DNA from: Bifidobacteriaceae bacterium
GTDB lineage: Bacteria; Actinomycetota; Actinomycetes; Actinomycetales; Bifidobacteriaceae
DNA: 12,028 bases
Reading direction: 5' to 3'
Assembly: GCA_030530905.1 (NCBI GenBank)
Contig: JAUMUB010000024.1
Coordinates: 1 to 12,028, forward strand
In this document: one piece after another, positions 1 to 8,459 of the stretch
How the letters are laid out: every line of letters starts with the position of its first letter
Numbering within the stretch: position 1 is the stretch's first letter
Made by a program: the position numbers and the translations under genes
Notes under the pieces: generated by a model
What the model was told of the DNA's origin: nothing
Seen by the model: the letters and a program-made list of their open reading frames with translations, nothing else
Database searches by the model: none

Positions 1-244
1 ACAGATTGCGACACTCCCAAATAAGAAAAAGTTATCCACATAGTTGTTAACAAATGTGGGCAAACCCCGTGTATAAAGTGTGAATAATAGCGTAATAATT
101 GTGGAATAACTCAAATAATTGTGGATAAAAAAATAAACAACTATCTTTATGTGGATAAATGCTGTACTTATACACATTCTATTCATCTGTTATCCACATT
201 ATTTAAACTCTCGCGAAGAGTTCTGCTTACTATGATTCATACAC

Positions 245-262
245 TTTTCCACATTATCCACA
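245..262 (+). promoter_or_regulatory. Tandem abutting DnaA boxes facing the unwinding element
   Basis: Two DnaA boxes in the same orientation sit directly end to end, TTTTCCACA then TTATCCACA, with no base between them. They are followed by GAGC (263-266) and then TTATTA (267-272). This resembles the basal unwinding arrangement known from Bacillus subtilis, where adjacent boxes and a short GC-rich spacer lead to DnaA-trio triplets on which DnaA assembles onto single strands. The trio run here is short (two clear triplets), so that part is tentative. Confidence 0.6.
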
Positions 263-277
263 GAGCTTATTATGACG

Positions 278-319
278 ATTAAATAAATATATTTTGAATT
301 TTTATTTATGATAATAATT
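278..319. other. Candidate DNA unwinding element (DUE)
   Basis: Of 42 bases only two are G or C (296 and 310), the most AT-pure stretch between the DnaA boxes and dnaN. It lies 15 bases past the last perfect DnaA box, on the dnaN side, which fits a site where DnaA first melts the duplex. The melting role is inferred from composition and position; the exact borders are arbitrary. Confidence 0.65.
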
Positions 320-357
320 CCGACAAATTTTTTAAACAACTATGCCCATGTCTTGAG

Positions 358-363
358 TACAAT
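358..363 (+). promoter_or_regulatory. Possible -10 element for dnaN
   Basis: TACAAT differs from TATAAT at one base and lies 29 bases before the dnaN start codon, leaving room for a short leader and the ribosome site at 385-389 (GAGGA). No good -35 box sits at the expected 16-18 base distance, so this is a weak call. dnaN needs a promoter somewhere in this gap, or reads through from dnaA. Confidence 0.25.
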
Positions 364-392
364 AGAAATGATTAATTTTGAAATGAGGAATA

Positions 393-1517
393 ATGAAAGT
401 TGAAGTAAATTCTTCCGCATTAGCAGATGCTGTTGCTTGGACTACAAGAATTATTAATTCTCGTCCAGTAAATCCACTTCTTGCTGGTATAAAAATCAGT
501 GCAGAAGATGGTGTTTTACAATTCAATGCATATGATAATTTATCGACCCGTCGTCAAATTGAAGCTGGTGTTGATGAAAAGGGAAGTATTTTAGTTTTAG
601 GAAAATTATTAGCTGATATTACACGAACTCTTCCTAGTGAAACAACTTACTTATCCAGTGATGACACTACTTTAACAATTACTTCAGGTAAATCTAAGTT
701 TGTTATGAAATTAATGCCTGAAGAAGAATATCCTGAACTACCTGCAATTCCAAATAAATTAGGTCAAGTTGATACTCCAACTTTTAATCAAATAGTAAAT
801 CAAGTTTGCATTTCATCATTACGTTCTGAAGCAGGATCAATTTTTAGCAAGGTAATGATTAACTTTGAAGATAACAAAGTTATTATGCTTGCAACAGATC
901 GTTCTCGTTTGTCTCGCGCAGAATTTACTTGGACTCCAGATATTCCAAATATTAACTTCTCTGTATTATTACAAAGCTCTGTTCTACATGATATTTCACG
1001 ATCCTTAGATGTAGTTCAAAATTTAGTAATTGATTTAGATACAGAAAATCTCAATACTATTGGATTTGAGAATGCGGGAGCAGTTACTACCTCTCAATTA
1101 TCAGATGGTAATTTCCCTGATACTGATCGCTTATTTAAAGATGATTATCCAATTCATATTGTTATTAAAAAAGATGAATTGTTAAAAGCTTTAAAGCGTG
1201 TATCTTTAGTAGCACATTTTGATCATTCAATTAAAATGGAATGTGCTGGTAGTGAATTAAAGCTTGTAGCTGGTTCAACAGAAGAATCACAGGCAACTGA
1301 AGTAATTGATATTGATAAAGATGGCGATGACATCACATTCTTATTCAATCCAAATTATTTAATAGACTGTCTTAATGTGGTTGAAGAGCCATACATTCGT
1401 TTAAAGGCGTTTGATTCAATTCAAGCTGTTGAAATTGACGGTCAGCAAGAACAAGATAGTGAAGAATCATTGAATTTCCGCTATATTATTGTTCCTATTC
1501 GCGGAAATGTTGATTAA
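393..1517 (+). CDS. dnaN: DNA polymerase III sliding clamp, beta subunit
   Basis: Ring-shaped processivity clamp: two subunits close around DNA and tether the replicative polymerase and many repair enzymes through their clamp-binding peptides. The 374-residue protein has the length of a complete three-domain bacterial clamp (about 120 residues per domain). Its start, with S-ALADAVAWTTRIINSRPVNPLLAGI, and the motif MPEEEYPELP near residues 108-117 are typical of actinobacterial DnaN; the end, YIIVPIRGN, matches the usual YxxMPxR-type C-terminus. ATG at 393 follows GAGGA at 385-389, a slightly short spacing. It is the first gene after the origin and runs in the direction of fork movement. Codon use is strongly AT-biased, as in recF and dciA and more so than in gyrB and gyrA. 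No truncation or frameshift is seen. Confidence 0.97.
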   Translation: MKVEVNSSALADAVAWTTRIINSRPVNPLLAGIKISAEDGVLQFNAYDNLSTRRQIEAGVDEKGSILVLGKLLADITRTLPSETTYLSSDDTTLTITSGKSKFVMKLMPEEEYPELPAIPNKLGQVDTPTFNQIVNQVCISSLRSEAGSIFSKVMINFEDNKVIMLATDRSRLSRAEFTWTPDIPNINFSVLLQSSVLHDISRSLDVVQNLVIDLDTENLNTIGFENAGAVTTSQLSDGNFPDTDRLFKDDYPIHIVIKKDELLKALKRVSLVAHFDHSIKMECAGSELKLVAGSTEESQATEVIDIDKDGDDITFLFNPNYLIDCLNVVEEPYIRLKAFDSIQAVEIDGQQEQDSEESLNFRYIIVPIRGNVD

Positions 1518-1540
1518 TTAAACAATTTTTATTATTCAAA

Positions 1541-1573
1541 TTGGTGTTGTGTACTTAAAGTATGCAACACCAA
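1541..1573 (+). other. Stem-loop between dnaN and recF (attenuator or weak terminator)
   Basis: An inverted repeat pairs 1541-1554 with 1560-1573: TTGGTGTTG against CAACACCAA perfectly, extended inward by five more pairs of which two are G-U, around a 5-base loop (TTAAA). It starts 24 bases after the dnaN stop. The downstream flank (AAAACATATTTT) is not a proper U-tract, so full termination is doubtful. It could be a partial terminator, a processing or stability element separating dnaN from recF, or a protein-binding palindrome. Confidence 0.55.
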
Positions 1574-1606
1574 AACATATTTTAAAATGCAGTACAAGGA
1601 GATTAG

Positions 1607-2911
1607 ATGCAAATTTCACGCCTTGCACTTACGCATTTTCGCTCATGGGATAATGTTGTTCTTGATTTTAAAAAAGGGATTAATATTATTCAAGGAGCTA
1701 ATGGTTTTGGAAAAACTAATTTAATCGAAGCAATTGAAATTCTTTCTACTGGTTATTCTCACCGTACTTCAAAAATTCAGCCAGTTATTCAACGCGGCAG
1801 TAATAAAGCCACAATTCGAGCAAATTATTTAGATTCGCTTAATCAGCAAAATATAAGTGATAATAATACGAATATAAACAGTAATGAAGATGGTAGTAGT
1901 GCTGCAGAAAAAGAAGCAGAGGATGTTTTTCATAATCAAGATAAAAATGAGCAGCAGAGTTTAGAAAATACTCATACTTTAGAAGCTAATTTATTTATAA
2001 AAGGTGCAAATCGAGGAAAAATTGATAACACTCAATCAGTGTATTTTCGCGATATTGTTGGAAAAATATTATGCGTTTGCTTTGCTCCTGACGATCAAAA
2101 AATTATTACGGATGAACCGTTGTTACGGCGTAATTTTATGAATCAGGCAATTTGTAGTTATGAGCATGACTATGAGCAAAAATTACAGAAATTCAATCAT
2201 ATTGCAAAACAACGAGTGGCATTATTAAAAATATTGCATGATAATTCAGCGCAAGATGTGAATTCTGTACTTACTAATTTGGAAATATGGACTGGGCAAT
2301 TTGTATTAGCTTCAATTGAAATATCACGTTGTCGTCAGCATTTTATTGAGCAACTGCAAAAACATTTTATACACATATATCATCAGTTATCGGGGAAAAA
2401 AGAGAATATACAATTACAATTTGTTCCCTCAATGTCTGAGATTTTAGAGTACGAACATCCTCAGGATGCAATAAGTCAGCATTTGCAACAGTTATATGCC
2501 GGTGAAGTTGCAACCATGCGAAATCTTATTGGCTCGCATAGAGATGATTTTATGATTACATTAGACGGAGTTTCTGCTAAAGAATACGCTTCAAATGGCG
2601 AAATTTGGACAATGGCTTTGTCTTTAAAAATGGCGTTATATGAGTTGTTGCAAATAAAGAATAATGGTGTTAAACCAATTGTTATTTTGGATGATGTTTT
2701 TGCACAGTTAGATGAAAATAGGCGAGAGCAGATTTTGTATTTTGCAAAAGAGCAAGATCAAGTAATTATTACTGTTGCGGCATTTAGTGATATTCCAAAT
2801 GATTTAGTCGATCAAGCGTATATTATTCCGGTAAAGGGTGTAGTTCAGGATGAGAATTTTTCATCATTTGAAGATGAGATAAAAAAAATTCAGCAAAAAA
2901 GATCTAGTTAA
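1607..2911 (+). CDS. recF: DNA replication and repair protein RecF
   Basis: SMC-like ATPase that binds gapped DNA and, with RecO and RecR, helps load RecA at stalled forks. The Walker A motif GANGFGKT is at residues 30-37, followed by NLIEAIEILS. The IGSHRDD motif typical of RecF is at 308-314, the ABC-type signature ASNGEIW at about 328-334, and Walker B VILDDVFAQLD at 359-369. A W in the signature where many other bacteria have R is usual in actinobacterial RecF. The 434-residue length exceeds the roughly 360-400 of most RecF proteins because of a polar insertion at about 76-126, rich in Asn, Gln, Glu and Ser, placed between the first strands of the ATP-binding lobe. ATG 1607 is preceded by AAGGAG at 1596-1601 with a 5-base gap. 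The reading frame is intact; both nucleotide-binding motifs are complete. Confidence 0.96.
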   Translation: MQISRLALTHFRSWDNVVLDFKKGINIIQGANGFGKTNLIEAIEILSTGYSHRTSKIQPVIQRGSNKATIRANYLDSLNQQNISDNNTNINSNEDGSSAAEKEAEDVFHNQDKNEQQSLENTHTLEANLFIKGANRGKIDNTQSVYFRDIVGKILCVCFAPDDQKIITDEPLLRRNFMNQAICSYEHDYEQKLQKFNHIAKQRVALLKILHDNSAQDVNSVLTNLEIWTGQFVLASIEISRCRQHFIEQLQKHFIHIYHQLSGKKENIQLQFVPSMSEILEYEHPQDAISQHLQQLYAGEVATMRNLIGSHRDDFMITLDGVSAKEYASNGEIWTMALSLKMALYELLQIKNNGVKPIVILDDVFAQLDENRREQILYFAKEQDQVIITVAAFSDIPNDLVDQAYIIPVKGVVQDENFSSFEDEIKKIQQKRSS

Positions 2912-2945
2912 TAAAAAATATAGAAAAGAAGAATATGTGATCGTA

Positions 2946-2951
2946 GGGAGG
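2946..2951 (+). promoter_or_regulatory. Ribosome binding site that decides the dciA start
   Basis: GGGAGG is a strong Shine-Dalgarno match five bases before ATG 2957. A GTG at 2951 in the same frame overlaps the last base of this motif and so cannot be served by it. The ATG is therefore the better start by two codons. Confidence 0.75.
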
Positions 2952-2956
2952 TGAGT

Positions 2957-3430
2957 ATGAAGAAACCAATTGCGCAGAGTTTAGGTATGAATGGTAAAAA
3001 GTTAGCACATCAAATTTTTGTAAGATATATTAAATCATCTGGGAAAAGAGTTGATTGGAATAAAATAGCTGAAGAAAGTTTTGAAAATTTTGGTAAAGAA
3101 GGTCGAGAACCAGCGATATTTGGTGACGTATTATCAGTGCTTTCTAATAATTCATTATTTGTAGTAAATATGAAAATTGCGCAGTTAAATATACAATGGG
3201 AAACCGTGGTTGGTAATATGATTGCGCAACATTCATATGTTGAATCATATAACGATGGAGTTATCATAATTCGAGCTCAGTCGAATGCGTGGGCAACTAA
3301 TTTAGAATATATGAAAGATACTTTATTAAAAAAAATTCAAGAAGAGTTAAATGGATTAACTGTGTCAAAAATAATAATAAGCGGTCCAAAATCTTCTCAT
3401 TTCCAAGAAAATGCTAAAAAAAGGAAATAA
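2957..3430 (+). CDS. dciA: DciA-family protein (DUF721), replicative helicase partner
   Basis: DciA is the ancestral bacterial partner of the DnaB helicase and promotes its loading at the origin in bacteria that lack DnaC or DnaI. The 157-residue product has a variable, basic N-terminal part and a DUF721 core from about residue 75: W81 with ETVVGNMIAQHS after it, then the hallmark strand GVIIIRAQSNAWATNLEYM at 101-119, and a final strand VSKIIISGP. The core is expected to fold like a KH domain and to contact helicase and DNA. It sits between recF and gyrB, its usual actinobacterial position, and starts 45 bases after the recF stop, so the two are probably cotranscribed. The tail is lysine-rich. 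An in-frame GTG at 2951 is the alternative start. The family is clear; the helicase-loading role is known for relatives and inferred here. Confidence 0.88.
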   Translation: MKKPIAQSLGMNGKKLAHQIFVRYIKSSGKRVDWNKIAEESFENFGKEGREPAIFGDVLSVLSNNSLFVVNMKIAQLNIQWETVVGNMIAQHSYVESYNDGVIIIRAQSNAWATNLEYMKDTLLKKIQEELNGLTVSKIIISGPKSSHFQENAKKRK

Positions 3431-3565
3431 CAAAAAAAGCGCCTTTATTAGCTTCAAAGTCTTTATTCCTTAGTAGACTATTACATATTATATGCAAAGG
3501 CTACAACGCCGTTTTATTTGCTTTTTATGAGTATATGCCGCGAAAATTACTTACGCTGCAGACAT

Positions 3566-3574
3566 GGGGAAGGA
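3566..3574 (+). promoter_or_regulatory. Ribosome binding site that decides the gyrB start
   Basis: GGGGAAGGA ends five bases before GTG 3580, the best Shine-Dalgarno match near the gene. The in-frame ATG at 3535 has no such site in front of it (its upstream bases are GCTTTTTATGAGTAT). The purine run would have to code for Trp-Gly-Arg if the longer start were used. Confidence 0.8.
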
Positions 3575-3579
3575 TTCTT

Positions 3580-5637
3580 GTGGTAGACGAGTCTGGCGAA
3601 TTAAAGAATAATTCAGAGTCACAACACAATATTCAATTAGATGATTCTCTTTCACCTGAGCATTATGATGCTAGTGATTTGCGAGTACTTGAAGGTCTTG
3701 AAGCTGTTAGAATCAGACCAGGTATGTACATCGGTTCAACAGGCCCACGTGGTTTACATCATTTGGTGTATGAGATTGTTGATAATTCGGTTGACGAAGC
3801 GTTAGCAGGTTTTGCATCTCATATTGAGGTGTCTATTTTGCCTGATAATGCAATAAAAGTTGTGGATGATGGTCGTGGTATTCCAGTTGATGAAGTTCCT
3901 GGCGAAGGTGTTTCTGGTGTAGAAACCGTTATGACTAAGCTTCATGCTGGTGGTAAATTCGGCGGCGGTGGTTACGCAGTATCTGGTGGCTTGCACGGTG
4001 TGGGTATTTCTGTTGTGAATGCTTTGTCAACTCGTGTTGAGATTGAAGTACGACGTCAAGGATTCCACTGGACTCAAACATATATTGATCAGCATCCTAC
4101 TGCGCCTTTGAAAAAAGGTGAACCAATGGCTGAGAATGAAACAACTGGTACTTCTGTAACTTTTTGGCCTGATGCAAAAATTTTTGAAACAACAGTGTAT
4201 GATTTTGAAACCTTGCGTGCGCGTTTCCAGCAAATGGCATTCTTAAATAAAGGTTTGAAAATTTCACTTACAGATTTACGTGCTTCTGATCAGGCTCATG
4301 ATGAGGTTGCTGGAGATGATAAAGCAGAAGAAGTACGTACTGTTACGTACAAATATGATCATGGTATTAAAGATTACGTGAATTACTTAGTTAAAACACG
4401 TAAAGTTAATCCAGTTATTCCTGAAGCAATTGATTTTGAGTCAGAAGATCAAAAAATTGGTATTTCTGCAGAAATTGCAATGCAATGGACTACTGCATAT
4501 TCTGAGTCTGTACACACTTTCGCAAACACTATTTCCACAACCGAGGGTGGTACTCATGAAGAAGGTTTCCGTGCTGCATTAACAAGCTTGGTAAACCGTT
4601 ATGCTCGTGATAAGAACATTCTTAAAGATAAAGATGAGAATCTTTCAGGTGATGATGTGCGTGAAGGTCTTACTGCTGTTGTTTCAGTAAAACTTACAAC
4701 ACCACAGTTTGAGGGTCAGACCAAAACAAAGCTTGGCAATTCTGAAGCTAAAGCATTCGTACAACGTGTGATGACTGATAAGCTTGGTGACTGGTTTGAT
4801 GCTCATCCAAACGAAGCTAAGAATGTAATTCAGAAAGCAATTGAAGCATCTCGCGCGCGTCTTGCAGCTAAGAAAGCTCGTGAAAATACTCGCCGAAAGT
4901 CAATTTTTGAAACTGCAGGAATGCCTGATAAATTAAAGGATTGTCAGTCAAATAATCCTGAAGAGTGCGAATTGTTCATAGTCGAGGGTGATTCTGCAGG
5001 TGGTTCTGCAATTCAGGGTCGTAATCCTATTACGCAGGCTATTTTGCCACTTCGCGGTAAGATTTTGAACACTGAGCGCGCATCTATTGATCGTATGATG
5101 AAGTCGGATACAATAGAATCCTTAATTACCGCAGTAGGCGGCGGTTATGGTGAAGATTTTGACATTAGCAAAGTTCGTTATCATAAGATTATAATTATGG
5201 CTGATGCTGATGTTGATGGTGCACATATTGCAACATTGAACCTCACATTATTCTTCCGCTATATGCGTCCAATGATTACTGCTGGATATGTTTATGTGGC
5301 AATGCCACCGTTGTATCGTCTTAAGTGGACGAAGGGTCCTCATGATTTTGTGTACACCGATGCAGAACGTGATCGCGTGCTTGCTGAGGGTAAAGAAGCA
5401 GGACGTCAGTTACCAAAGGGCGAGGGCATTCAGCGTTATAAGGGTCTTGGTGAAATGAGTTATCAAGAGTTGTGGGAAACAACTATGGATCCTGATCAAC
5501 GTATTTTGAAGCAAATTCACATTGAAGATGCAGCGCAAGCTGATGAAACATTCTCAATGCTTATGGGTGATGAAGTAGAGCCACGCCGTTTATTTATACA
5601 GCGTAACGCTCACGATGCTCGTTTTATTGATGCTTAA
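3580..5637 (+). CDS. gyrB: DNA gyrase subunit B
   Basis: ATPase subunit of gyrase (A2B2), which uses ATP to add negative supercoils and relieve the strain ahead of forks. The chosen GTG gives 685 residues, close to actinobacterial GyrB; an in-frame ATG at 3535 would add 15 residues without conservation or a ribosome site. The GHKL ATPase domain comes first: EIVDNSVDEALAG with the catalytic Glu at 65 and Asn at 69, VDDGRGIP around 95-102, and GGLHGVG at 136-142. The TOPRIM part carries VEGDSAGG (Glu 469) and MADADVDG with metal-binding Asp 542, 544 and 546. The tail has QRYKGLGEM at 618-626, which contacts GyrA. gyrA follows after 55 bases in the same direction, forming the usual gyrBA operon. 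ParE is the main alternative, but the position beside recF and gyrA favours GyrB. No defect is visible. Confidence 0.97.
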   Translation: MVDESGELKNNSESQHNIQLDDSLSPEHYDASDLRVLEGLEAVRIRPGMYIGSTGPRGLHHLVYEIVDNSVDEALAGFASHIEVSILPDNAIKVVDDGRGIPVDEVPGEGVSGVETVMTKLHAGGKFGGGGYAVSGGLHGVGISVVNALSTRVEIEVRRQGFHWTQTYIDQHPTAPLKKGEPMAENETTGTSVTFWPDAKIFETTVYDFETLRARFQQMAFLNKGLKISLTDLRASDQAHDEVAGDDKAEEVRTVTYKYDHGIKDYVNYLVKTRKVNPVIPEAIDFESEDQKIGISAEIAMQWTTAYSESVHTFANTISTTEGGTHEEGFRAALTSLVNRYARDKNILKDKDENLSGDDVREGLTAVVSVKLTTPQFEGQTKTKLGNSEAKAFVQRVMTDKLGDWFDAHPNEAKNVIQKAIEASRARLAAKKARENTRRKSIFETAGMPDKLKDCQSNNPEECELFIVEGDSAGGSAIQGRNPITQAILPLRGKILNTERASIDRMMKSDTIESLITAVGGGYGEDFDISKVRYHKIIIMADADVDGAHIATLNLTLFFRYMRPMITAGYVYVAMPPLYRLKWTKGPHDFVYTDAERDRVLAEGKEAGRQLPKGEGIQRYKGLGEMSYQELWETTMDPDQRILKQIHIEDAAQADETFSMLMGDEVEPRRLFIQRNAHDARFIDA

Positions 5638-5692
5638 AAATATTTGAATTAATATAGCGCAATAAAATCGGCAGAATTTAAAGGGATATAAA

Positions 5693-8320
5693 GTGGCAGA
5701 AAATAACGAAAATATAAATGATGATCAGCCTGTGACAAATGGTTCAATGGAACCGTTAAGTCCACAAGAGAGCGATAACACTGATTATGGTTTATTAAGT
5801 GGTGAACGTGTTCGCCGCATGGATTTACAGCAGGAAATGCGTGAATCTTATTTGGCATATGCTCTTTCCGTTATTGTTGAGCGTGCATTGCCAGATGTTC
5901 GAGATGGTATGAAGCCAGTGCATCGTCGTGTGGTGTATGCAATGTATGACGGCGGTTATAGGCCAGATCGCGGTTATAACAAGTGTTCTCGTGTTGTTGG
6001 TGATGTAATGGGTAAGTATCACCCTCATGGTGATTCTGCAATTTACGACACCTTGGTTCGTATGGCGCAATCATGGTCTATGCGCTACATGCTTGTTGAT
6101 GGTCAAGGTAATTTTGGTTCTCCTGGTGACGATCCTGCAGCAGCAATGCGTTATACAGAATGTCGTATGGCACCACTTGCTATGGAAATGGTTCGCGATA
6201 TTGACAAAGATACTGTTGATTTCTTGCCAAATTATGATGGTAAAACACAGGAGCCAACAGTACTTCCTTCTCGTTTTCCTAACTTATTAGTAAATGGTTC
6301 TTCCGGTATTGCTGTGGGTATGGCAACAAATATTCCACCACATAACATGCGTGAAGTTGCACAAGGTGTTCACTGGGCATTAGAGCATCCTGATGCAAGC
6401 CGTGAAGAACTTCTTGAAGCATTATTGCAGCGTATTAAAGGACCAGATTTTCCTACTGGTGCAACCATTCTTGGTCATAAGGGAATTGAACAAGCATATC
6501 GAACTGGTCGTGGTTTAATTACCATGCGCGCAGTGGTTAACACTGAAGAAATTAAAGGTCGTATGTGCCTTGTTGTTACGGAATTGCCATATCAGGTGAA
6601 TCCTGATCGTTTAGCAGCTTCTATTCGTGAGGCTGTACGTGACGGAAAAATTCAGGGTATTGCAGATATGCGTGACGAAACCTCTGGTCGTACAGGTCAG
6701 CGTTTAGTGCTTGTGTTGAAGCGCGATGCTGTACCAAAGGTTGTTTTAAACAACTTATATAAGCATTCTCAGTTGCAGCAAACTTTTGGTGCAAATATGC
6801 TTGCTTTGGTTGATGGTGTTCCACGCACGTTAAGTCTTGATGCATTTATTCGTCATTGGGTTAAACATCAGCTTGATGTGGTAAATCGGCGTACTGCTTA
6901 TTTAAAGCGCGAGGCTGAAGAACGCGATCATATTTTGCAAGGTTACTTAAAAGCTTTGGATATGATTGACGAGGTTATTGCCTTAATTCGTGCATCTAAA
7001 GATGTTGAAACTGCACGTACGGGGTTAAAAGATTTGCTAGGCGTTGATGACGTTCAGGCAGATGCTATTTTAGCAATGCAGCTTCGTCGTCTTGCAGCTC
7101 TTGAACGTCAGAAGATTATTGACGAACACGAAGAGTTAATGCGTCGAATTGCTGATTATAACGATATTCTTTCAAGCCCAGAACGTCAGCGTACCATTGT
7201 TGCAACTGAATTAGATGAAATCGTTGCTAAATATGGTGATGATCGTCGTACAAAGATTCTTCCATACTCTGGTGAAATGAATGTGGAAGATTTGATTGCT
7301 GAAGAAAATGTTGTTGTAACGGTTACACATTCTGGCTTTATTAAGCGCACAAAAGCTGATGAGTATCGTGCACAGCATCGTGGAGGCAAGGGTATTAAAG
7401 GTACGAAGCTTCGTGAAGATGATGTAGTGGATCATTTCTTCTTGACCTCTACTCATAATTGGCTTTTGTTCTTCACTAATAAGGGTCGCGTGTATCGCTT
7501 AAAAGCTTATGAACTTCCAGAAGGCTCACGCGATTCAAAGGGTCAGCACGTTGCAAACTTATTGCAGTTTGCGCCTGATGAAAATATTCAAACAATTCTT
7601 TCCATCCCAGATTACGAAGTTGCAAAGTATTTAGTATTAGCTACTCGTTCTGGAAAAGTAAAGAAAACCGCATTATCTGAATATGATTCTCCTCGTCAGG
7701 GTGGCTTAATTGCAGTGCGTTTAATGGCAGATGAGAAAACTGGTGAGCCAATAGATGAGCTTATCGGTGCTGCATTATGCAATGCTGAAGATGATATTAT
7801 TCTTGTTTCTAAGCAAGGTTTGAGCTTGAAGTTCCGCGCTGATGATGCTCAACTACGTCCTATGGGTCGTCAAACCGCTGGTGTTCAGGGTATGAAGTTC
7901 CGTGGCGAAGATGAGTTATTGGCAATGGATGTTGTTGAAGATAACACCGATAAGGATTTGCTCGTTGTGACCAACGAGGGCTTTGCTAAGCGAACAACTA
8001 TTAGCGAATATCGTTTGCAAGGTCGTAACGGCTTTGGTGTTAAGGCAGTACAGCTCACTGAAGGTCGCGGAAATCTTGTTGGCGCGGTAATTGTTACTGA
8101 AGAAGATCAGATTCTCGCTATAATGCGCTCTGGTAAGGTTATTCGATCAAATGTGAGTGAAATTAAGCGCACAGGTCGAACCACCCAAGGTGTCACATTA
8201 GCTAAGCCAGATAAGAATGATGAGATTATCTCTATTGCGCGTAATCCTGAGAGGGAAGAGGATGAAGAAAATGATTCATCCGCAGAAGTTGCAGTAGAGC
8301 AAGCTGGCACACAAGAGTAA
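5693..8320 (+). CDS. gyrA: DNA gyrase subunit A
   Basis: Breakage-reunion subunit of gyrase. GTG 5693 follows AAAGGGA at 5680-5686 with a 6-base gap and gives 875 residues. The catalytic tyrosine is Tyr 154 in AAMRYTE. The quinolone-determining segment is [13 protein letters not shown] at 108-120, with Ser 115 and Asp 119 matching E. coli Ser 83 and Asp 87, the drug-sensitive residues. The C-terminal DNA-wrapping domain contains the GyrA box as QHRGGKG at 561-567, one residue different from the canonical QRRGGKG, and this marks it as GyrA rather than ParC. Repeated blade motifs follow to about residue 850. The last ~23 residues are an acidic tail (EREEDEEN and onward), of the type that tunes wrapping in other gyrases. 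The first ~35 residues are polar and probably disordered. Confidence 0.97.
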   Translation: MAENNENINDDQPVTNGSMEPLSPQESDNTDYGLLSGERVRRMDLQQEMRESYLAYALSVIVERALPDVRDGMKPVHRRVVYAMYDGGYRPDRGYNKCSRVVGDVMGKYHPHGDSAIYDTLVRMAQSWSMRYMLVDGQGNFGSPGDDPAAAMRYTECRMAPLAMEMVRDIDKDTVDFLPNYDGKTQEPTVLPSRFPNLLVNGSSGIAVGMATNIPPHNMREVAQGVHWALEHPDASREELLEALLQRIKGPDFPTGATILGHKGIEQAYRTGRGLITMRAVVNTEEIKGRMCLVVTELPYQVNPDRLAASIREAVRDGKIQGIADMRDETSGRTGQRLVLVLKRDAVPKVVLNNLYKHSQLQQTFGANMLALVDGVPRTLSLDAFIRHWVKHQLDVVNRRTAYLKREAEERDHILQGYLKALDMIDEVIALIRASKDVETARTGLKDLLGVDDVQADAILAMQLRRLAALERQKIIDEHEELMRRIADYNDILSSPERQRTIVATELDEIVAKYGDDRRTKILPYSGEMNVEDLIAEENVVVTVTHSGFIKRTKADEYRAQHRGGKGIKGTKLREDDVVDHFFLTSTHNWLLFFTNKGRVYRLKAYELPEGSRDSKGQHVANLLQFAPDENIQTILSIPDYEVAKYLVLATRSGKVKKTALSEYDSPRQGGLIAVRLMADEKTGEPIDELIGAALCNAEDDIILVSKQGLSLKFRADDAQLRPMGRQTAGVQGMKFRGEDELLAMDVVEDNTDKDLLVVTNEGFAKRTTISEYRLQGRNGFGVKAVQLTEGRGNLVGAVIVTEEDQILAIMRSGKVIRSNVSEIKRTGRTTQGVTLAKPDKNDEIISIARNPEREEDEENDSSAEVAVEQAGTQE

Positions 8321-8459
8321 GATTTATATACCAATATAGGTTGTAAAATACTTCTTAAACAAAGTGAAGGGGATGCTTGTAGATATTTGAGAATGACATG
8401 TATTAGTAGTCTTGAAAAACTGTTATTCTTAAAATATTTAGAGTGTATGAGGAGTTGTT

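Larger units (their letters stand above)
32..319. other. oriC: oriC: DnaA-box cluster and AT-rich unwinding region upstream of dnaN
   Basis: Chromosomal replication origin in the non-coding stretch before dnaN, the usual place (dnaA-dnaN interval) in actinobacteria. Perfect DnaA boxes (TTATCCACA) are at 32-40, 190-198 and 254-262 on the + strand and, as TGTGGATAA, at 120-128 and 150-158 on the - strand. One-mismatch boxes are at 79-87 (TGTGAATAA, -), 168-176 (TTATACACA, +) and 245-253 (TTTTCCACA, +). Weaker two-mismatch matches occur at 55-63, 68-76 and 100-108. The boxes fill about 32-262 and an extremely AT-rich stretch follows. dnaA itself should lie just upstream of the window; I could not identify its 3' end in the first bases. 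The box positions are read directly; origin function is inferred from box density and gene context. Confidence 0.93.

Noticed and set aside
1..23. Possible 3' end of dnaA (frame ending at TAA 21-23)
   Set aside because: Only seven codons (TDCDTPK) precede the stop and they do not show a recognisable DnaA C-terminus; the two other frames also end soon.
3431..3534. Promoter-like TATTAT at 3486-3491 upstream of gyrB
   Set aside because: It is a fair -10 match, but the 17-base spacer leads to TTATTC, not a -35 box. In such AT-rich DNA single hexamers are common.
5825..6290. Other frames open inside gyrA, on both strands
   Set aside because: They lie wholly within a highly conserved gene, lack ribosome sites and show no protein family features.
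8412..8440. Promoter before the DUF3566 gene (TTGAAA, 17 bases, TATTTA)
   Set aside because: The -35 is good but the -10 matches TATAAT at only three positions; read-through from gyrA explains expression as well.
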